NCBI RefSeq assembly: GCF_000020565.1
Contig: NC_010830.1
Location: 1,530,001-1,594,000, forward strand
DNA: 64,000 bases
Source: Candidatus Amoebophilus asiaticus 5a2
GTDB lineage: Bacteria; Bacteroidota; Bacteroidia; Cytophagales; Amoebophilaceae
Direction of reading: 5' to 3'
Shown here: piece after piece, positions 18,431 to 28,258 of the stretch
Layout: each line of letters opens with the position of its first letter
Numbering within the stretch: position 1 is the first letter of the stretch
The notes under the pieces: generated by a model
Databases searched by the model: none
What the model was told of the DNA's origin: nothing
The model's input: the letters and a program-made list of their open reading frames with translations, nothing else
Translations under genes and position numbers: made by a program

Positions 18431-18984
18431 GGTTGTAAAGTTTAAGGAGAAATGTATATTACTTTGCAGCTAGCATATTTGCAAATCTGAATATCATCAA
18501 ATAATCTAATTCTATCCTTTTTGTAAGTCAACTATTGTATGATTTTTAGAGTTATTGTCGTACGACCATCTTATGAATTCATTATACTGATAATTTTTAT
18601 CAAACAAACACATAAAAATGGCTAATTGGGCTGCCAGTAAACTGTTTGTAAAAAGGTACGGTTTGAGAATTTTTTTGTCTGTAACCGTAATTTTCTGTTC
18701 AAATGCCCCGCTGGACCGGTATGTTGAGGCATATTTTACATATAATTAGTAAAAGTCAGCTAAGGTAGTAGTAGAGTTATATTCAGTATAATTAAAGTGC
18801 ACTACTCGTATTTAATACCATACTAATGGTATTTGAATTTGCAAATAAACTGATTAGATTTTAATATACGATTCTGTTGACCTTATATTTCCATAAGCTA
18901 GCATTCTTGTAGGATATTTCAACACTTTTCTTGGATATATGCTGCCTAAAGGTTAATATACTAGCCTCTTTTAATTTAAAGACT
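18431..18984. other. Divergent intergenic region of two lipoprotein genes
   Basis: Holds the promoters of both flanking lipoprotein genes. The first 60 bases resemble the leader seen before other lipoprotein genes of this window (a GCATATTTGCAAATC-like block). No gene is seen in the rest. Confidence 0.4.
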
Positions 18985-20079
18985 ATGATGAAGCTTAAGT
19001 ACTCGCTGTTTGAGAAGTTCGCAGCATATATACTACTTGTTATAAGCCTGTTTTTACAGAGCTGCAATAGCCCTAACGTTCAACCTATTGCACCACAATC
19101 ACCTAACATTTCTACGGAAGAGCAGATGATTTCTTTTTACCAAGAAGCAGGCCAATTAAAAGCAATTGTTAAGCAGGGCCACGGCAGCTTAAGTGCATCC
19201 TATACCTTACCAGTGTATATATCTTCTGATGTGAGCTTAGCACAACTAGTTACCTTAACCCAAGAGGGGCAAAAACAACTGATCCATATAAACTTACCTA
19301 AGGAGGGGCAGCATGGTTATGTATGTGTGGGGCATGGAGATTTAAGAGATAAAGAGGATAAGCAAGAATATGCTGCTATAGTAGGAGATAGTAACCAAAA
19401 GGAAAAGGAAAAAGAAGGACAAGTATCTGAAAAAGTTGCCTATAGAAAGATTTCTACAGAAGATGCTGAAGGGGAAGAAAAATTTTTAAAAGTGCAAGAG
19501 TTAGAAGATCGAATTATTCAGCATATTAATCGAGCGAAAGATGAAGCGATCATCAAGAGTATAAATTATACACTAGAAAGTTTTAGTCCTAATGGGAAAT
19601 GGAGTGCAAAAGTAATTTTGGATGCCTTTAGAGAAAAGAAAGAAATTTTAGATTTTGGGCATGTGGCTTTTCATGAACGTGATTTTGAATTAATTTCAAA
19701 CCATCCTTTTTTTAGAGAAAAGGCAAAAGGGATTAAATTTAGTAATCTGGATAATTTAGCAATTGGAGGAGGACGAGGTAAATTTATCAGGTCCTTGGCA
19801 ACAAGCTTACAATCTACCAATATTATAGAAGTTGAATTAAGCAATAGTAACCTGAAGGCTGAAAGTATATCCTTATTTGTTACGAATTTAAAAGGTGCCC
19901 AAGTAAAGAGGGTCAACTTTAAATACAACCAAGTAGGCAATGAAATACAACAATGGCTTTCTAGTAATTACTTGGCAAATACCACTATAGAAGAAATTAA
20001 TTTAAAACATAATAAGGTAGAAACAAGTATACAGCAATTGTTAATTGAAAAGTATAATCACATTCACTGGATATTTTAG
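18985..20079 (+). CDS. Lipoprotein with degenerate leucine-rich C-terminus
   Basis: 364 residues from ATG 18985; an in-frame ATG at 18931 would place 18 extra residues before the signal peptide, so the later start is chosen. The signal ends LLVISLFLQSC. Residues about 40-130 (EEQMISFYQEAGQLKAIV ... ) are a divergent version of the N-terminal module of the big ankyrin lipoproteins nearby. The C-terminus has leucine-rich repeats (VELSNSNLKAESISLFV, INLKHNKVETSIQQLL) and ends EKYNHIHWIF, much like the F-box/LRR proteins at 35-37 kb. No F-box is seen. Function unknown, probably protein binding. Confidence 0.75.
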   Translation: MMKLKYSLFEKFAAYILLVISLFLQSCNSPNVQPIAPQSPNISTEEQMISFYQEAGQLKAIVKQGHGSLSASYTLPVYISSDVSLAQLVTLTQEGQKQLIHINLPKEGQHGYVCVGHGDLRDKEDKQEYAAIVGDSNQKEKEKEGQVSEKVAYRKISTEDAEGEEKFLKVQELEDRIIQHINRAKDEAIIKSINYTLESFSPNGKWSAKVILDAFREKKEILDFGHVAFHERDFELISNHPFFREKAKGIKFSNLDNLAIGGGRGKFIRSLATSLQSTNIIEVELSNSNLKAESISLFVTNLKGAQVKRVNFKYNQVGNEIQQWLSSNYLANTTIEEINLKHNKVETSIQQLLIEKYNHIHWIF

Positions 20080-20191
20080 GTCAATAATGTTTGTTCGGTT
20101 GAATACTGGGTTGTGTAAACTTAAAAATTGCATTGTTTCTATAAATTATTTAATCGGTTTGTAACGAGTAAAATCTATCAGTACTATCCTT

Positions 20192-20569
20192 TTACAAGTA
20201 ATCGTTTAACTGCTCATCAAAAGTAAGCACAGGAATGCTTGTCAGCTTGTTTTTAGCAAGTAGTAAGCAATCAACCACATGTATGTTATACTTACTATAA
20301 TAATCTAAGGCTAAGGCAAATACTTCTTTTTCACTGCTTATTCCTTTATAAGTCAATAAATCTGATAATATTTGAGTGATTGTATCTTTGGGCACCTTGT
20401 AAAAAGAGGAAAGAACAAAGATGACTTCAGTAAATACAGCCTGCTCTATCATAAGGATTATTTTCCCTGTTTTAGCCTGATCAAATATTTCTTTAGCCTT
20501 AGTAAACATTTGTGGGTTATCTGCTAGTAGATAACGCAGGATAAAGTTGGTGTCGCAGAGATACTTCAT
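20192..20569 (-). CDS. PIN-domain toxin, VapC-like
   Basis: 125 residues. PIN domain RNase fold: first acid in YLCDTNFILRYL (Asp6), a second acidic site near E44 (FTEVIFVLSSFY) and the late D-C-L-L-L-A motif (VVDCLLLAKN) with a final D near 118 (VLTFDEQL). VapC toxins cut tRNA or rRNA when free of antitoxin. The start overlaps the stop of the upstream antitoxin gene by 4 bases, as usual for such pairs. Intact as far as can be seen. Confidence 0.85.
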   Translation of the reverse strand: MKYLCDTNFILRYLLADNPQMFTKAKEIFDQAKTGKIILMIEQAVFTEVIFVLSSFYKVPKDTITQILSDLLTYKGISSEKEVFALALDYYSKYNIHVVDCLLLAKNKLTSIPVLTFDEQLNDYL

Positions 20570-20814
20570 TTGGACCCTTTTTCAGTTATAGATATACTAT
20601 CCTCCCACGCCTTATTTCTAATTGCTTCAAAAGTAAGCGGTGTGTCCTTTTGATAAGAAGCCAACGCCCCCCCTACATCATGTACGGCAGTAATAAGGAT
20701 TTGGTTATGCTCGTTAACTTCCACAGATACTAAATTAGATTTAAGCTTATCACGAACTTTTTTTGGTAAAACGAGTTGTCCTTTGCTAGAAATAGTTAAA
20801 GTGTTTATATACAT
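20566..20814 (-). CDS. AbrB/MazE-family antitoxin
   Basis: 82 residues. N-terminal swapped-hairpin AbrB domain: LTISSKGQLVLPKKVRDKL is the classic pattern for DNA binding. The C-terminal tail (about 50-82) would wrap the toxin. It sits directly upstream of, and overlaps by 4 bases with, the VapC-like gene, and is expected to repress their shared promoter. Confidence 0.85.
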   Translation of the reverse strand: MYINTLTISSKGQLVLPKKVRDKLKSNLVSVEVNEHNQILITAVHDVGGALASYQKDTPLTFEAIRNKAWEDSISITEKGSK

Positions 20815-21168
20815 AATGTTATAAGTAGAATGTCAATTAATATATAATATACATTAAAGTGTAATAATATAACTTATAGTAACACTAATATAAACAAATA
20901 AATATAATCATAGGATATTTACATATAGATAAATATCATACAATTATAATACTGTCTTACTTTTACATAATATGTTACAAACATATATAAATAAGGAAGG
21001 CAAAAGGATTAGGGGGCTATTTCTACCACGAGACAGCCTCTGGCAATTTACAAGAAGGGCAAAATCAATAAAGTTAGTATTTAAATTAAGTGTTTTTGTA
21101 CTATTGCGCCCAAGGGATAAAATGGTTGGTTTACTCTATGGTTTACTCTAATCGCTACTTTGCTCTTC
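20815..21168. other. Intergenic, short tandem repeat
   Basis: AT-rich. The 11-base unit GGTTTACTCTA occurs twice near 21128-21150, next to the integrase pseudogene. It could be part of an old attachment site, but nothing else supports that. Confidence 0.35.
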
Positions 21169-21899
21169 TCACAACAAAACGTTGTTCGCCTCGTCGATCA
21201 CTTCGTTACTAAAACTCTTCAGGTAGATTTCCGTAATTTTTTCTCCCTTGTGTCCGAGCGCTTCACTAATCACCCCCGTTGAGATGACACTTTGCTTTAA
21301 GACCGTTGCATAAGTATGACGCGCTACATAGGTCGTCAAGTATGGCCGCTTGGGCTAATTCTTTGAGCGCGTCATTTACTCCTCTAAGTACCCGGTTGAT
21401 TCGGTTCGAAATTTGCTGCGGAGTTGTATGTTCATTCTTATTTAAGATAGGAAAAACAAAATCATCCTTATCACTAAAGCAGAATTGCTTGCTGCCTGTA
21501 AATTCTTTTAAAGAAGTTAAAAGCCGTTTGTACAGTCGTGCTCTTCCTATTTTACCACTCTGGGTTAAATTCTGACAAACTTCCGAGAGGAATGGGAATA
21601 ATTCCCCAGAAGCTTGTTTAGGTTCTTCGATCGCTTGTACGAGCTGCTGAAGCGAAAGGGATTTTTGTTCGCTTTCAAGTTCTAAAAGCTTCGTATGATA
21701 GGTAGCTTTCTTTTGCGCAAGGATAGCTTCTAAGAGTTTCCTGTCTAGGGGTATGCTTATCAAAGTCCCATAACTCTGAGGGGCAGGAAAGGCCTGTTGA
21801 GAAGTACTTTTTAGCCTTTAGCTGACTGATACGTACCATGAGCGGATGGGAACCATCCGCTAGTGCTTTACTCTTATATAATATGATGGAGATTTTCAT
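21169..21899 (-). pseudogene. Tyrosine integrase, broken and internally deleted
   Basis: Starts at ATG 21899 with an Arm-binding domain (MKISIILYKSK, then KKYFSTGLSCPSELWD), typical of Bacteroidetes integrases. A frameshift near 21770 moves to a second frame (LDRKLLEAILAQKKATYH to PILNKNEHTTPQQI), and a third frame supplies the end, TYVARHTYATVLKQS to LGHKGEKITEIYLKSF. The last part holds the catalytic R-x-x-H, H and Tyr. The middle catalytic region with the first arginine is deleted. Stop at 21169. Dead integrase of a former integrated element. Confidence 0.75.
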
Positions 21900-21921
21900 T
21901 AATAAAGGAGCGGTAGGAAAT

Positions 21922-24900
21922 TTAATTTAAATTCTTCAACTTATCTAGAATCTTTTGTGCATCCACTTGTCCTTGCTCAGCAGCTTTTTGGAACCATTCT
22001 AAAGCTTTAGCATAGTCTTGGGCTACGCCATACCCATTATAATACATCCATCCTAGACTATATTGTGCACTTGCATTTCCTTGCTCAGCAGCTTTTTCGA
22101 ACCATTCTACTGCTTTTCTATCAACTAGGGCTACGCCTCGGCATCGTCCATCCCTATAATACATAAATCCTAGATTGTTTTGTGCATCTATATTTCCTTG
22201 CTCAGCAGCTTTTTGATACCATTCTACTGCTTTTATATCATCTTGGGCTACGCCTCGCCCATTTTCATACATCCATCCTAGACTATTTTGTGCACTTGCA
22301 TGTCCTTGCTCAGCAGCTTTTTGATACCATTCTACTGCTTTTCGATCATCTTGGACTACGCTTCGCCCCTCTCTATACATAAATCCTAGACTATATTGTG
22401 CACTTGCATTTCCTTGCTCAGCAGCTTTTTGGTACCATTCTACAGCTTTTTTATCATCTTGGACTACGCCTCGCCCCTCTCTATACATAAATCCTAGACT
22501 ATTTTGTGCACTTGCATTTCCTTGATCAGCAGCTTTTTGATACCATTCTACAGCTTTCGCGTCATCTTGGACTACGCCTCGCCCCTCTCTATACATAAAT
22601 CCTAGACTATTTTGTGCACTTGCATGTCCTTGCTCAGCGGCTTTTTGATGCCATTCTACTGCTTTTCGATCATCTTGGGCTACGCCTCGTCCCTCTCTAT
22701 ACATCCATCCTAGACTATTTTGTGCTAATACATTTCCTTGCTCAGCAGCTTTTTGAAACCATTCTACTGCTTTTTTACCATCTTGGGCTACGCCACGCCC
22801 CTCTCTATACATACATCCTAGACTATTTTGTGCTAATACATTTCCTTGCTCAGCCGCTTTTTGATACCATTCTACAGCTTTCGCGCCATCTTGGACTACG
22901 CCACGCCCATTTTCATACATCCATCCTAGATTATTTTGTGCTAATACATCTCCTTTCTCAGCAGCTTTTTGATACCATTCTACAGCTTTCCGATCATCTT
23001 GGGCTATGCCACGCCCTTCTCTATACATACATCCTAGACTATATTGTGCACTTGCATTTCCTTTCTCAGCAGCTTTTTGGAACCATTCTACTGCTTTTCG
23101 ATCATCTTGTGCTACTCCCCATCCATTTTTATACATACATCCTAGACTATTTTGTGCTAATACATTTCCTTTCTCAGCAGCTTTTTGGAACCATTCTACT
23201 GCTTTTCGATCATCTTGTGCTACTCCCCATCCATTTTTATACATACATCCTAGACTATTTTGTGCATCCACCTGTCCTTGCTCAGCAGCTTTTCCGTACC
23301 ATTCTACAGCTTTTTTATCATCTTGGGCTACTCCCCATCCATTTTTATACATACATCCTAGACTATTTTGTGCTAATACATTTCCTTTCTCAGCAGCTTT
23401 TTGGAACCATTCTACTGCTTTCCGATCATCTTGGGCTACGCCATGTCCATTGTAATACATTGCACCTAGACTATTTTGTGCATCCACCTGTCCTTGCTCA
23501 GCAGCTTTTCCGTACCATTCTACAGCTTTTTTATCATCTTGGGCTACGCCTCGTCCCTCTCTATACATCCGTCCTAGATTATATTGTGCACTTGCATTTC
23601 CTTGCCCAGCAGCTTTTTGAAACCATTCTGCTGCTTTCGCGTCATCTTGAACTACACCATACCCATTATAATACATAAATCCTAGACTATATTGTGCACT
23701 TGCAAGGCCTTGCTCAGCGGCTTTTTGGAACCATTCTACTGCTTTTCGGTCATCTTGAGCTACGTCTCGTCCATTTCTATATATTATACCTAGCTTATAT
23801 TGTGCATCAGTATCTCCTTGATCAGCAGCCTTTTGATACCATTCTCTTGCTTTATTATCATCCTTTTCAACTCCTTCGCCATCCTCATAGCTTATACCTA
23901 AATTATATTGTGCATTTATATGTCCTTGCTCAGCTGCCTTAGTGTACCATACCACTGCTTTAGCATGATCCTTCTCTAATCCTTCTCCATCATCATACAT
24001 CCGTCCTAGATTATATTGTGCACTTGCATTTCCTTGCCCAGCAGCTTTTTGAAACCATTCTGCTGCTTTCCTTTCATCTTTAGCTACTCCTCGTCCATTT
24101 CCATATCTCACTCCTAAATTATATTGTGCTGTTACATGTCCTTGCTCAGCCGCTTTTTGGTACCATTCAAATGCTTTTTTATCATCCTTCTCTAATCCTT
24201 CTCCATCATCATACATCACTCCTAGACTATTTTGTGCATCCACCTGTCCTTGCTCAGCCGCTTTTTGATACCATTCTACTGCCTTTTTATCATCTTGGGC
24301 TACACCTCGTCCATCTCTATACCTATTACCTAGATTGTTTTGTGCAATAGTATCTCCTTGATCAGCCGCTTTTTGATACCATTCTACAGCTTTCGCGTCA
24401 TCTTGTGCTACCCCAAGTCCATTTTTATACATCCATCCTAGATTAGCTTGTGCACTTGCATTTCCTTGATCAGCTGCTTTTTGATACCATTCTACAGCTT
24501 TTTTATCATCTTGGGCTACGCCTCGTCCATCTCTATACATCCGTCCTAGATTATATTGTGCACTTGCATTTCCTTGGTCAGCTGCTTTTTGAAACCATTC
24601 TACTGCTTTCGCGTCATCTTGAGCTGTGCCACGTCCATTTCTATACATTCTGCCTATGTTATATTGTGTCTCTGCATCTCCCTGGCCAGCCCCTGATTCT
24701 ATTAACAGTTTAGCTACTTCTAGGTGTTCCTCCTCAGCAGCCACATACAAAGGGGTTATTCCATTATTGCCTTTAGCATTGACATCAGCTCCTGATTCTA
24801 TTAACAGTTTAGCTACTTCTAGGTGTTCCTCCTCAGCAGCCACATACAAAGGGGTTATTCCATTATTGCCTTTAGCATTGACATCAGCTCCTGATTCTAT

Positions 24901-26130
24901 TAACAGTTTAGCTACTTCTAGGTGCCCCTCCTCAGCAGCCCAATGCAAAGGCGTATCACCATGAATATTTTTAGCATTGACATCAGCCCCTGATTCTATT
25001 AACAGTTTAGCTACTTCTAGGTGCCCATTTAAAGCAGCTTTATGTAAAGGGATATAGCCGCTATTATCCTTAGCATTAATATGGGCCCCTAGTTGGATTA
25101 ATTGCTTAGAAACTTCTAAATTTCCTTTCTTGGCAGCTCCAAATAAATTATCCTGCACATCAGCGCCTAATATCACTAATTGTTTGGCTACTTCTATATG
25201 TCCTTTGAGAATAGCTATATAGAGTGGAGTAGAACCATTATTGTCCTTATCATTTATATCCGCCCCTTGCTCTATTAAATACCTAACTAGGGCTAGGTTG
25301 CCTTTTAAAGCAGCCATATACAAAGGTGTGTTCCCATTTATATTCTTAGCATTTACATTAGCACCAAAAGCTATCAAATACCTAATTAACTCTAAGTGGC
25401 CTAGCAGAGCAGCCACATACAAAGGGGTTATTCCATTATTGTCTCTAGCATTGACATCTGCTCCTAAACTTATTAAGAACGCTGCTACATCTATATGACC
25501 TTTCTGAGCAGCCTTATGTAAGGGCGTCCAACTATTGTTATCCTTAAGGTTTATATTAACACCTGCATTTACCAACTCTTTAATCTTATTTATATCCCTC
25601 TGTTCAGTAGCTGTATGTAAGGAAGCAGCAGTGGTTAATTGTTGTATGTTATCTACTTGGGTTTGTACATCTGATTGGTCCTCTTCTTCCTCTTCCTCGC
25701 TTCCTTCTTTCTGTCCATCAGAATCAGGGTTGCCACCACCCATCAAGCCTGCTCCTTTGTAAACAACTATTTTAGCTGGCTGGTTGTCTTGAGCTAGTTG
25801 AAGGCGGATACGGCGCTCTTGTGCTTTTGTATCTAAGCAAGGTAATTTAGCGAGCTCTACTCCTTGTTCAAGGGTTACTTCTACCCCTTCATAAGTTTTA
25901 CTAAATCCTTTATAAGCATTCATCTCCACATCTGCCTTTAAATCACCACCTTCTTCATAAAAACTAACAGCATGGCCACCTTCTGCTGTCAATACTTGAC
26001 CTATCAAACGCTGGATATTGGTTGTAATAAGTGGTTTATTGTCGAATCCTCCACCACAGCTTTGTAAACATAAACCTATAAGTAGAATACGAGCTATAAG
26101 TTGCTGTGCAAGAGTATAATTGTTTTTCAT
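21922..26130 (-). CDS. Giant ankyrin plus Sel1-repeat lipoprotein
   Basis: 1402 residues. Signal ends LLIGLCLQSC (Cys25). Residues about 30-125 are the shared N-terminal module (AEGGHAVSFYEEGGDLKADV, YEGVEVTLEQG), then a short acidic linker. About ten ankyrin repeats follow (170-480), such as GADVNARDNNGITPLYVAA. Then the array switches in mid-repeat, at LLIESGAGQGDAETQ, to about 25 Sel1 repeats (481-1395) like AAEQGNASAQYSLGFMYREG. Repeats are nearly identical at DNA level, two ankyrin units perfectly so. Likely a protein-binding scaffold exposed to the host. Start ATG 26130 follows a conserved leader with a promoter match. Confidence 0.85.
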   Translation of the reverse strand: MKNNYTLAQQLIARILLIGLCLQSCGGGFDNKPLITTNIQRLIGQVLTAEGGHAVSFYEEGGDLKADVEMNAYKGFSKTYEGVEVTLEQGVELAKLPCLDTKAQERRIRLQLAQDNQPAKIVVYKGAGLMGGGNPDSDGQKEGSEEEEEEDQSDVQTQVDNIQQLTTAASLHTATEQRDINKIKELVNAGVNINLKDNNSWTPLHKAAQKGHIDVAAFLISLGADVNARDNNGITPLYVAALLGHLELIRYLIAFGANVNAKNINGNTPLYMAALKGNLALVRYLIEQGADINDKDNNGSTPLYIAILKGHIEVAKQLVILGADVQDNLFGAAKKGNLEVSKQLIQLGAHINAKDNSGYIPLHKAALNGHLEVAKLLIESGADVNAKNIHGDTPLHWAAEEGHLEVAKLLIESGADVNAKGNNGITPLYVAAEEEHLEVAKLLIESGADVNAKGNNGITPLYVAAEEEHLEVAKLLIESGAGQGDAETQYNIGRMYRNGRGTAQDDAKAVEWFQKAADQGNASAQYNLGRMYRDGRGVAQDDKKAVEWYQKAADQGNASAQANLGWMYKNGLGVAQDDAKAVEWYQKAADQGDTIAQNNLGNRYRDGRGVAQDDKKAVEWYQKAAEQGQVDAQNSLGVMYDDGEGLEKDDKKAFEWYQKAAEQGHVTAQYNLGVRYGNGRGVAKDERKAAEWFQKAAGQGNASAQYNLGRMYDDGEGLEKDHAKAVVWYTKAAEQGHINAQYNLGISYEDGEGVEKDDNKAREWYQKAADQGDTDAQYKLGIIYRNGRDVAQDDRKAVEWFQKAAEQGLASAQYSLGFMYYNGYGVVQDDAKAAEWFQKAAGQGNASAQYNLGRMYREGRGVAQDDKKAVEWYGKAAEQGQVDAQNSLGAMYYNGHGVAQDDRKAVEWFQKAAEKGNVLAQNSLGCMYKNGWGVAQDDKKAVEWYGKAAEQGQVDAQNSLGCMYKNGWGVAQDDRKAVEWFQKAAEKGNVLAQNSLGCMYKNGWGVAQDDRKAVEWFQKAAEKGNASAQYSLGCMYREGRGIAQDDRKAVEWYQKAAEKGDVLAQNNLGWMYENGRGVVQDGAKAVEWYQKAAEQGNVLAQNSLGCMYREGRGVAQDGKKAVEWFQKAAEQGNVLAQNSLGWMYREGRGVAQDDRKAVEWHQKAAEQGHASAQNSLGFMYREGRGVVQDDAKAVEWYQKAADQGNASAQNSLGFMYREGRGVVQDDKKAVEWYQKAAEQGNASAQYSLGFMYREGRSVVQDDRKAVEWYQKAAEQGHASAQNSLGWMYENGRGVAQDDIKAVEWYQKAAEQGNIDAQNNLGFMYYRDGRCRGVALVDRKAVEWFEKAAEQGNASAQYSLGWMYYNGYGVAQDYAKALEWFQKAAEQGQVDAQKILDKLKNLN
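24690..24887. repeat. Perfect 99-base tandem repeat inside the ankyrin region
   Basis: Positions 24690-24788 and 24789-24887 appear identical over 99 bases, each coding one 33-residue ankyrin repeat with the pattern EEEHLEVAKLLIESGADVNA. A third, slightly different unit follows. This marks a very recent duplication and a region prone to gain or loss of repeats. Confidence 0.85.
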
Positions 26131-26180
26131 ATTTTAAAGATTAAAGAGGATTGCATATTAATGCGCAGTTAGTTTAGTTG

Positions 26181-26208
26181 CAAATGTATATACCAGTAGT
26201 GGGGTAAA
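26181..26208 (-). promoter_or_regulatory. Promoter match before the giant ankyrin/Sel1 gene
   Basis: On the minus strand TACATTTG (26181-26188) fits the Bacteroidetes -7 box TAnnTTTG, and TTTA (26205-26208) lies where the -33 TTTG is expected. The surrounding 90 bases are conserved before the genes starting at 31032 and 42446. Confidence 0.5.
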
Positions 26209-26590
26209 TTTTATGCTTTGAATATTCAAAGTCGCTGACCAACGGATTTAAAAAGGTTAAAAAACAAAAAGTAGTAATTTCTTATTTATTCCCTAATTAT
26301 CGTCACTATAAGGCCTTATTTTATAAGACAGCAATATTAGACATTTTTTATGGTTCTTTTGCAGTTTTTGTCTATGGGATATTTTATCTCACAAAGCACC
26401 CTTTTTTGAGATACACAAGCTTAGGACTTACTATCCTTCTTTACAACAAGCACAGCGGATATTTAATTTTACGAATAATTACAATCAGAGCGTTTAAAAA
26501 TTTATCGAGTCCCATATATTTATACCCAACTGATCTTATTACGTTATTCTTAAGCATAAGCTAATTAAATAGGCTTGGGAAATAATAGTA
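26209..26590. other. Intergenic, no gene seen
   Basis: Upstream part of the leader of the ankyrin/Sel1 gene followed by AT-rich sequence to the end of the U-box gene. No ORF or IS remnant recognised. Confidence 0.4.
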
Positions 26591-28258
26591 TTATGATGAA
26601 AAATGGATTACTACCGAATTAAGTATTATTTGTGCATCCTCATAGCCCTTTTCAGCGGCTTTTCGAAACCATTCTATAGCTTTTATATTATCCTTTCCTA
26701 CCCCAAATCCATTCCTATACATTATGCCTAAGCTATATTGTGCATGTGCATATCCTTGTTCAGCTGCTTTCTGATACCATTCACATGCTTTTCTATCATC
26801 TTTCTCTACCCCTTGCCCAGAATAATATAGCCCCCCCAGGTTAGATTGTGCATGTGCATATCCTTGTTCAGCTGCTTTCTGATACCATTCCCTAGCTTTT
26901 GTATAGTCTTTTTTTATCGCTCCGAACCAATCATACGCATACATAACGCCTAAATTATTCTGGGCAGCTGCACATCCTTGGTTAGCAGATTTCAGATACC
27001 ATGCCATAGCTCTTGAGTAATTCCTCCTTATACCACAACCATGATAATACATCCAACCCAAACTAAGCTGGCAATCTGCATCACCTTTTTGAGCATCTAT
27101 GGCTATTTTCTCTCTTATTTGTAAGCATAGTCTTTCTGCTTCAGCCCTATTTAATTGAACCCCTCGTCCATAATAGTATAAGCTTGCTAGCCTAGCTTGA
27201 GCAACCGCCACACCTTGGCAAGCTGCTTTTTCATAACACTTTTTAGCTTCAATAAAGTCTATTGTTACCCCTTCTCCATTATCATACATAGCTCCTAGCT
27301 TATATTGTGCCTCTGCATATCCTTGTTCAGCTGCTTTTTCATACCATCTTTTAGCTTTAGCATAATTTCTTTTTAATCCCTGTCGCCCGCTCCTATACTT
27401 ATTACCTAGCACATATTGTGCATACATATGCCCAATAGTAGCTCCTTCTTTACAATGTTTTATAGCTTCTTGCTCATCTAGAACCTTTCCCTTCAACCTC
27501 TTACTGTCTAAAAAATATCGAAGTTTTTGTTCAGAAACTGCTGGATAATCTTGTTCTGCCTTATTATTATGATTGCCTTCTAGAACTCCTTCTTTTACTT
27601 TTTGTTGAAAGGCAGAAACACTGCTGCTTGAACTACTAACAGGTGGACCAGGCTGCACCATGTACTGCTGCATTTGTAGTATACACTCTTGCATCGTTGT
27701 ACGCATCTGTTTATCTCTTTCTATAAAAGAGTTAACTTGCTCTTTTAATAGCCCAATTCGTTTTTCCATAATATGAAGCTGAGCTGTTTTTTCTTCCAAT
27801 TTTCTTTTATGTTGTTGCAACTCTATCTCTTTTTGTTGTAGCTTTTCTTCTAAGCTTAACCGTTCCTGGCTTTCTTTTTCTACTAAATGCCCCTTTTGTA
27901 TCAATTTTTCTTCTATCTCTTCTTCTCTGAGTTTAATAGCTGCTTCAATATTACGTATATCCAGCTTATGTCTGGTTAAAACAGGTACCTGTGCTTTTAT
28001 ATCCTGAATTAAACTACGCATGGTATAATTAGCTATGAGCTCGGTACTAAGCAGCCTCTTTCCAGTCATAGGGCTGACCCGCTTTCCCACATCAAACCAG
28101 CGTTGTATGGCTGATCGTTCATAGCTATGGCTATCCTGAGCAATGACCGGATCTTCCATAATCTCCTGGGTGATGGGGCAAAAACATTCGTCGGGTATAT
28201 TCTCATCTGATAGCTTATCTTCTGCTGCTTCCTCTTCTCCTTCTTCCATTCCTCCCAC
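26591..28258 (-). CDS. U-box, coiled-coil and Sel1-repeat protein (downstream part of a frameshifted lipoprotein gene)
   Basis: 555 residues in this frame. Residues about 21-90 form a U-box: IPDECFCPITQEIMEDPV, then SHSYERSAIQRWF and the SPMTGK motif. U-boxes are E2-binding domains of eukaryotic ubiquitin ligases. Residues about 100-190 are a charged coiled coil, and 255-545 hold about eight Sel1 repeats (AAEQGYAHAQYSLGIMYRNG). The frame continues from the signal-peptide part at 28215-28688, from which a single extra G separates it. Its own in-frame ATG at 28258 would give a protein without export signal. Expected role: host ubiquitination. Coordinates of the true product depend on the frameshift. 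Confidence 0.8.
   Translation of the reverse strand: MGGMEEGEEEAAEDKLSDENIPDECFCPITQEIMEDPVIAQDSHSYERSAIQRWFDVGKRVSPMTGKRLLSTELIANYTMRSLIQDIKAQVPVLTRHKLDIRNIEAAIKLREEEIEEKLIQKGHLVEKESQERLSLEEKLQQKEIELQQHKRKLEEKTAQLHIMEKRIGLLKEQVNSFIERDKQMRTTMQECILQMQQYMVQPGPPVSSSSSSVSAFQQKVKEGVLEGNHNNKAEQDYPAVSEQKLRYFLDSKRLKGKVLDEQEAIKHCKEGATIGHMYAQYVLGNKYRSGRQGLKRNYAKAKRWYEKAAEQGYAEAQYKLGAMYDNGEGVTIDFIEAKKCYEKAACQGVAVAQARLASLYYYGRGVQLNRAEAERLCLQIREKIAIDAQKGDADCQLSLGWMYYHGCGIRRNYSRAMAWYLKSANQGCAAAQNNLGVMYAYDWFGAIKKDYTKAREWYQKAAEQGYAHAQSNLGGLYYSGQGVEKDDRKACEWYQKAAEQGYAHAQYSLGIMYRNGFGVGKDNIKAIEWFRKAAEKGYEDAQIILNSVVIHFSS

Noticed and set aside
18698-18717. 19-base block similar to the reverse complement of 37594-37612
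   Set aside because: 17 of 19 bases match, but it is isolated with no longer similarity; probably chance or too decayed to interpret.
22614-23678. 354-codon ORF on the plus strand
   Set aside because: It lies opposite the Sel1 repeats and has the same 36-residue period; it is an antisense shadow of the repeated codons. The same holds for 24126-24350, 24450-24713 and 24626-24964.
21922-24690. CRISPR-like regular repeats
   Set aside because: The 108-base periodicity is coding Sel1 repeats without unique spacers, and no cas genes are near.
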